From Leucobacter weissii (GTDB lineage: Bacteria > Actinomycetota > Actinomycetes > Actinomycetales > Microbacteriaceae): a DNA stretch of 64,000 bases. Under the pieces are notes generated by a model that saw only the letters and a list, made by a program, of their open reading frames with translations, did no database searches and was not told where the DNA came from. A program made the translations under genes and the position numbers. Below, in pieces: positions 62,059 to 64,000 of the stretch (position 1 is its first letter; every line of letters starts with the position of its first letter). The stretch lies in contig NZ_JAGDYM010000015.1 of the NCBI RefSeq assembly GCF_017565745.1, forward strand, positions 100,706 to 164,705. Direction: 5' to 3'.

Positions 62059-63887
62059 TTGGCGTCCCCCGCCTCGCGTCGGGCGGCACGGCGCTCCTCA
62101 AGTGTCGGGTGCAGATCGTTGTGCCGTTCCGACCCGTCGGGATTCGTCCCACGGTCCTTTCGCCAGTGGACGTTCACCTTGGATCGGAGCACGCCGGCGG
62201 TCACGAACGGACGGATGTTCAAACGAACCCCGTCATCAACGTCAGGCTCCCACCCGATCGGCTGCTCTGCCAGCTCCTTCCACCGGACATACACGTCGTA
62301 CGGAGGCGCGCCTTCGAGGATCAGTTGGAGTCTGTGCTGAAGCTCCTCGGCGGCAGCCAGCCGCGCATCGGCGCCGGGACGCTCTGCGCGGGCCTCATGC
62401 TTCTGTCGGTCGATCCATGCGCCGAGGACGGTAAATGTGAGCTTCTCAAGGGTCCTCCGGTCAAGGCGGTGATAGTTGACGATTGCCGAGAACCCGTCCT
62501 TCCGGCCATCCCAGATGTGCCAGAGGAACGGTCGGTTGGCGAAAACCTTGACATGCTGGGCGAAGAACGTATCACGGAGCCAGTCCTCCAATCGCCCGTT
62601 CTTGCTGCCGGCGTCGATCACCAGCTGCCGTTCAAGCGCACCAGACCACTCGCTGCCGTAAGCGGCTCCGAGTAACTCGCGGAGACGCGTTGCCAAGTCG
62701 GCTTCGCCGGGCAGCGACATCAACGCAACGATCCCGTCGTTGTCTGCAAAGCTGTCGAACTGATCAGGCTCCTGCATCGGCCACGCGTAGCCAAGCAGTC
62801 GCGCGACGGCTACCTGAAGTTGATGCTTGGCAGAGCAGATTCCTCCATCGAAGATCCACTGCGTCGGGTCATCGGACCACGGCACGGGAATCGGTCCGCG
62901 CCGATCTGCCACACCCCTCCAACGCTCCTCATCGAACGGCACCTTGACGAGAGTCCGGTTGGTGACGGCGAGCTTCTGGTCGATGTGTCGCACGTCGACC
63001 GCATACTCAGGAGAGCTGATGTAGGCCCAGATCGCGGGGAGCAATTCCGGATCTCTGGGGCTAACCACAGCGGCGCTCTTTTCAAACAACCCCCCGTAAT
63101 ACAGAGTTGCGGAAAGCCGGCCCACCTGGCTTACCAGCACTCCTGGCCGACCGTGCGCCGAGCCTCCCGCGAGAATGGCCCAGCCTTCTTTGGCGAGGGC
63201 GTGAAGTACGCCTTCGCCTCGCTGCCAATAGACGATGTGCTCCAATCCCGCCCACTCCGTGGTTTGAGAGACCGACGACTGCATCAGCTCCCAATCGGGG
63301 GCCGTTCGAGCAACCTCCCAGAACTTGCGGATAAAGCGAGGCGAGTCCTTCGTACCAAGGCCATGGATACCATCGGCGTACTCGCTGAGGCGGCTCCCCT
63401 GAGTTTGCTCAACAAGCAAAATTCGTGCGTCTGGATTGCCGCGCTGTGCCATCTGATCGACGGTCAGCATCTCGGTGGTCTTCAGCGCTCCTGCCTGCGC
63501 GCCACGCGCGCCCGACACGTCGATGGTCGCTATCTTGCTGGAGACAGTCGGCACCGCTGAAGTAAGCACACAAAGAGCTGGCTGGACGACTTCGCCGCTA
63601 ATCTCGCGAAACGCGCCTGGGCCCAGGCGCGCGATCAGCTGTAGCGTCGAACTGTCGAGGATCTCGTGCCGAAGTCCCTTGTATTTGGTGAGGGTGAGCC
63701 AGTTCTGCGGAGAGACGATCGCCGAGGTCATCGACATCATCGCGCACCGCTGAATGAACACCGTGGCCAAGTCAGCCTTCCCGCTAGGGAAGTGGAAATC
63801 AACGAACTCCATCAACTCGTCAGAGAAATATCCTCGACCGAGGTACGGTGGGTTTGTCGCGATGAACGTATAGTGTCGCGCGTCAGA
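62055..63887 (-). pseudogene. pglX: BREX adenine methyltransferase PglX, 5'-truncated by an IS
   Basis: The reading frame retains about 611 codons from 'FIATNPPYLGRGYFSDELME' (the NPPY catalytic motif of N6-adenine methyltransferases, at about 63835-63880), through 'KFWEVARTAPDWELMQSSVS' and the target-recognition region to the C-terminus. Just upstream of NPPY the frame runs into an in-frame TAG (63888-63890) at the edge of IS3-type sequence. The N-terminal SAM-binding part is therefore missing from this copy. An internal ATG (63815) would lack NPPY. Methylation, and hence BREX function, should be lost. Confidence 0.88.
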
Positions 63888-63890
63888 CTA

Positions 63891-64000
63891 TGTGGCAGGG
63901 CTGTTAGTTGAGTCCTGAACGGAGAGTCCGACATGGGAAGACCACCCCAGATTCCGGTGGAGAAGAAGACAAGGATCGTGCTGAGCGTCCTTGCCGGTGA
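63891..64000 (+). mobile_element. IS3-family insertion sequence, left end (runs off the right edge)
   Basis: The sequence changes at about 63888-63891, where pglX coding ends and TGTGGCAG begins, a TG-type terminus usual for IS3 elements. The transposase gene starts 42 nt inside. The other end lies outside the window, so inverted repeats and the target duplication cannot be checked. Confidence 0.75.
63933..64000 (+). CDS. IS3-family transposase OrfA, N-terminal part
   Basis: The first 22 codons read 'MGRPPQIPVEKKTRIVLSVL' then AGE, which matches the start of IS3-group OrfA proteins, whose HTH binds the terminal repeats. ATG 63933 is preceded by GGAGAG. The gene continues past the window edge, so whether the transposase is intact is unknown. 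Confidence 0.8.
   Translation, partial: MGRPPQIPVEKKTRIVLSVLAG

Noticed and set aside
1..64000. CRISPR arrays, rRNA genes and riboswitches
   Set aside because: No regularly spaced short repeats, no rRNA-like sequence and no riboswitch core that I could recognise were seen on either strand.

Overview
The window is high-GC DNA from an actinobacterium. The gene set (MurT/GatD, an Rv2466c-like DsbA protein, a group II truncated globin, a CtpE-like P-type ATPase, oligoribonuclease, an Nei2-type glycosylase, short leader sequences) fits the Microbacteriaceae (Microbacterium/Leucobacter type). This placement is inferred from gene content, not from a marker gene.

Positions 1-33142 look like ordinary chromosome. 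They hold the start of cydA, an App1-type phosphatase with an FUSC membrane protein, a YceI protein with a possible operator, the murT-gatD pair, nei2, rpiB, a CPWC oxidoreductase, the pepN-mscS-glbO cluster, aceA, tRNA-Arg(TCT), an 1841-residue secreted lamin-tail/metallophosphoesterase protein, an MFS exporter, a CtpE-like pump, def, a TetR-controlled oligopeptide ABC operon, orn, and a zinc-independent ribosomal protein L36. L36 is divergent from a CobW_C (Mrf-like) protein across a Zur-like palindrome. Ten of these genes have a TANNNT hexamer exactly 6-7 nt before the start codon, the layout of leaderless mRNAs. Several intergenic regions carry perfect hairpins and short duplications of gene 3' ends.

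From about 33.2 kb to the right edge the window is a mobile, defence-rich region with many broken genes. It holds a frameshifted TIR-like gene, a NYN-domain nuclease, remnants of HTH proteins, and a tightly overlapping operon encoding a ThsB-like TIR protein, a HIT hydrolase and a small membrane protein, followed by a DprA-like protein. The outer element's MobF relaxase gene is split in two (53039-54736 and 39101-41047). The break lies inside the codon for the Walker A lysine of its helicase domain. The two halves rejoin in frame to a 1207-residue protein.

The interruption is a 12.0 kb inner element (about 41046-53057). It has a large serine integrase, its own complete MobF relaxase, and cargo: an MFS exporter with an FMN reductase and TetR regulator, a quinone oxidoreductase with a MarR regulator, and an M23-like protein. 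Its two ends reconstruct an attP whose dyad is centred exactly on a TT dinucleotide.

To the right are a decayed C5 DNA methyltransferase, a DUF262/HNH protein (GmrSD/BrxU type), and a type I BREX block (brxL, pglZ, pglX) read leftward. pglX loses its 5' part to an IS3-family insertion whose transposase starts at 63933.
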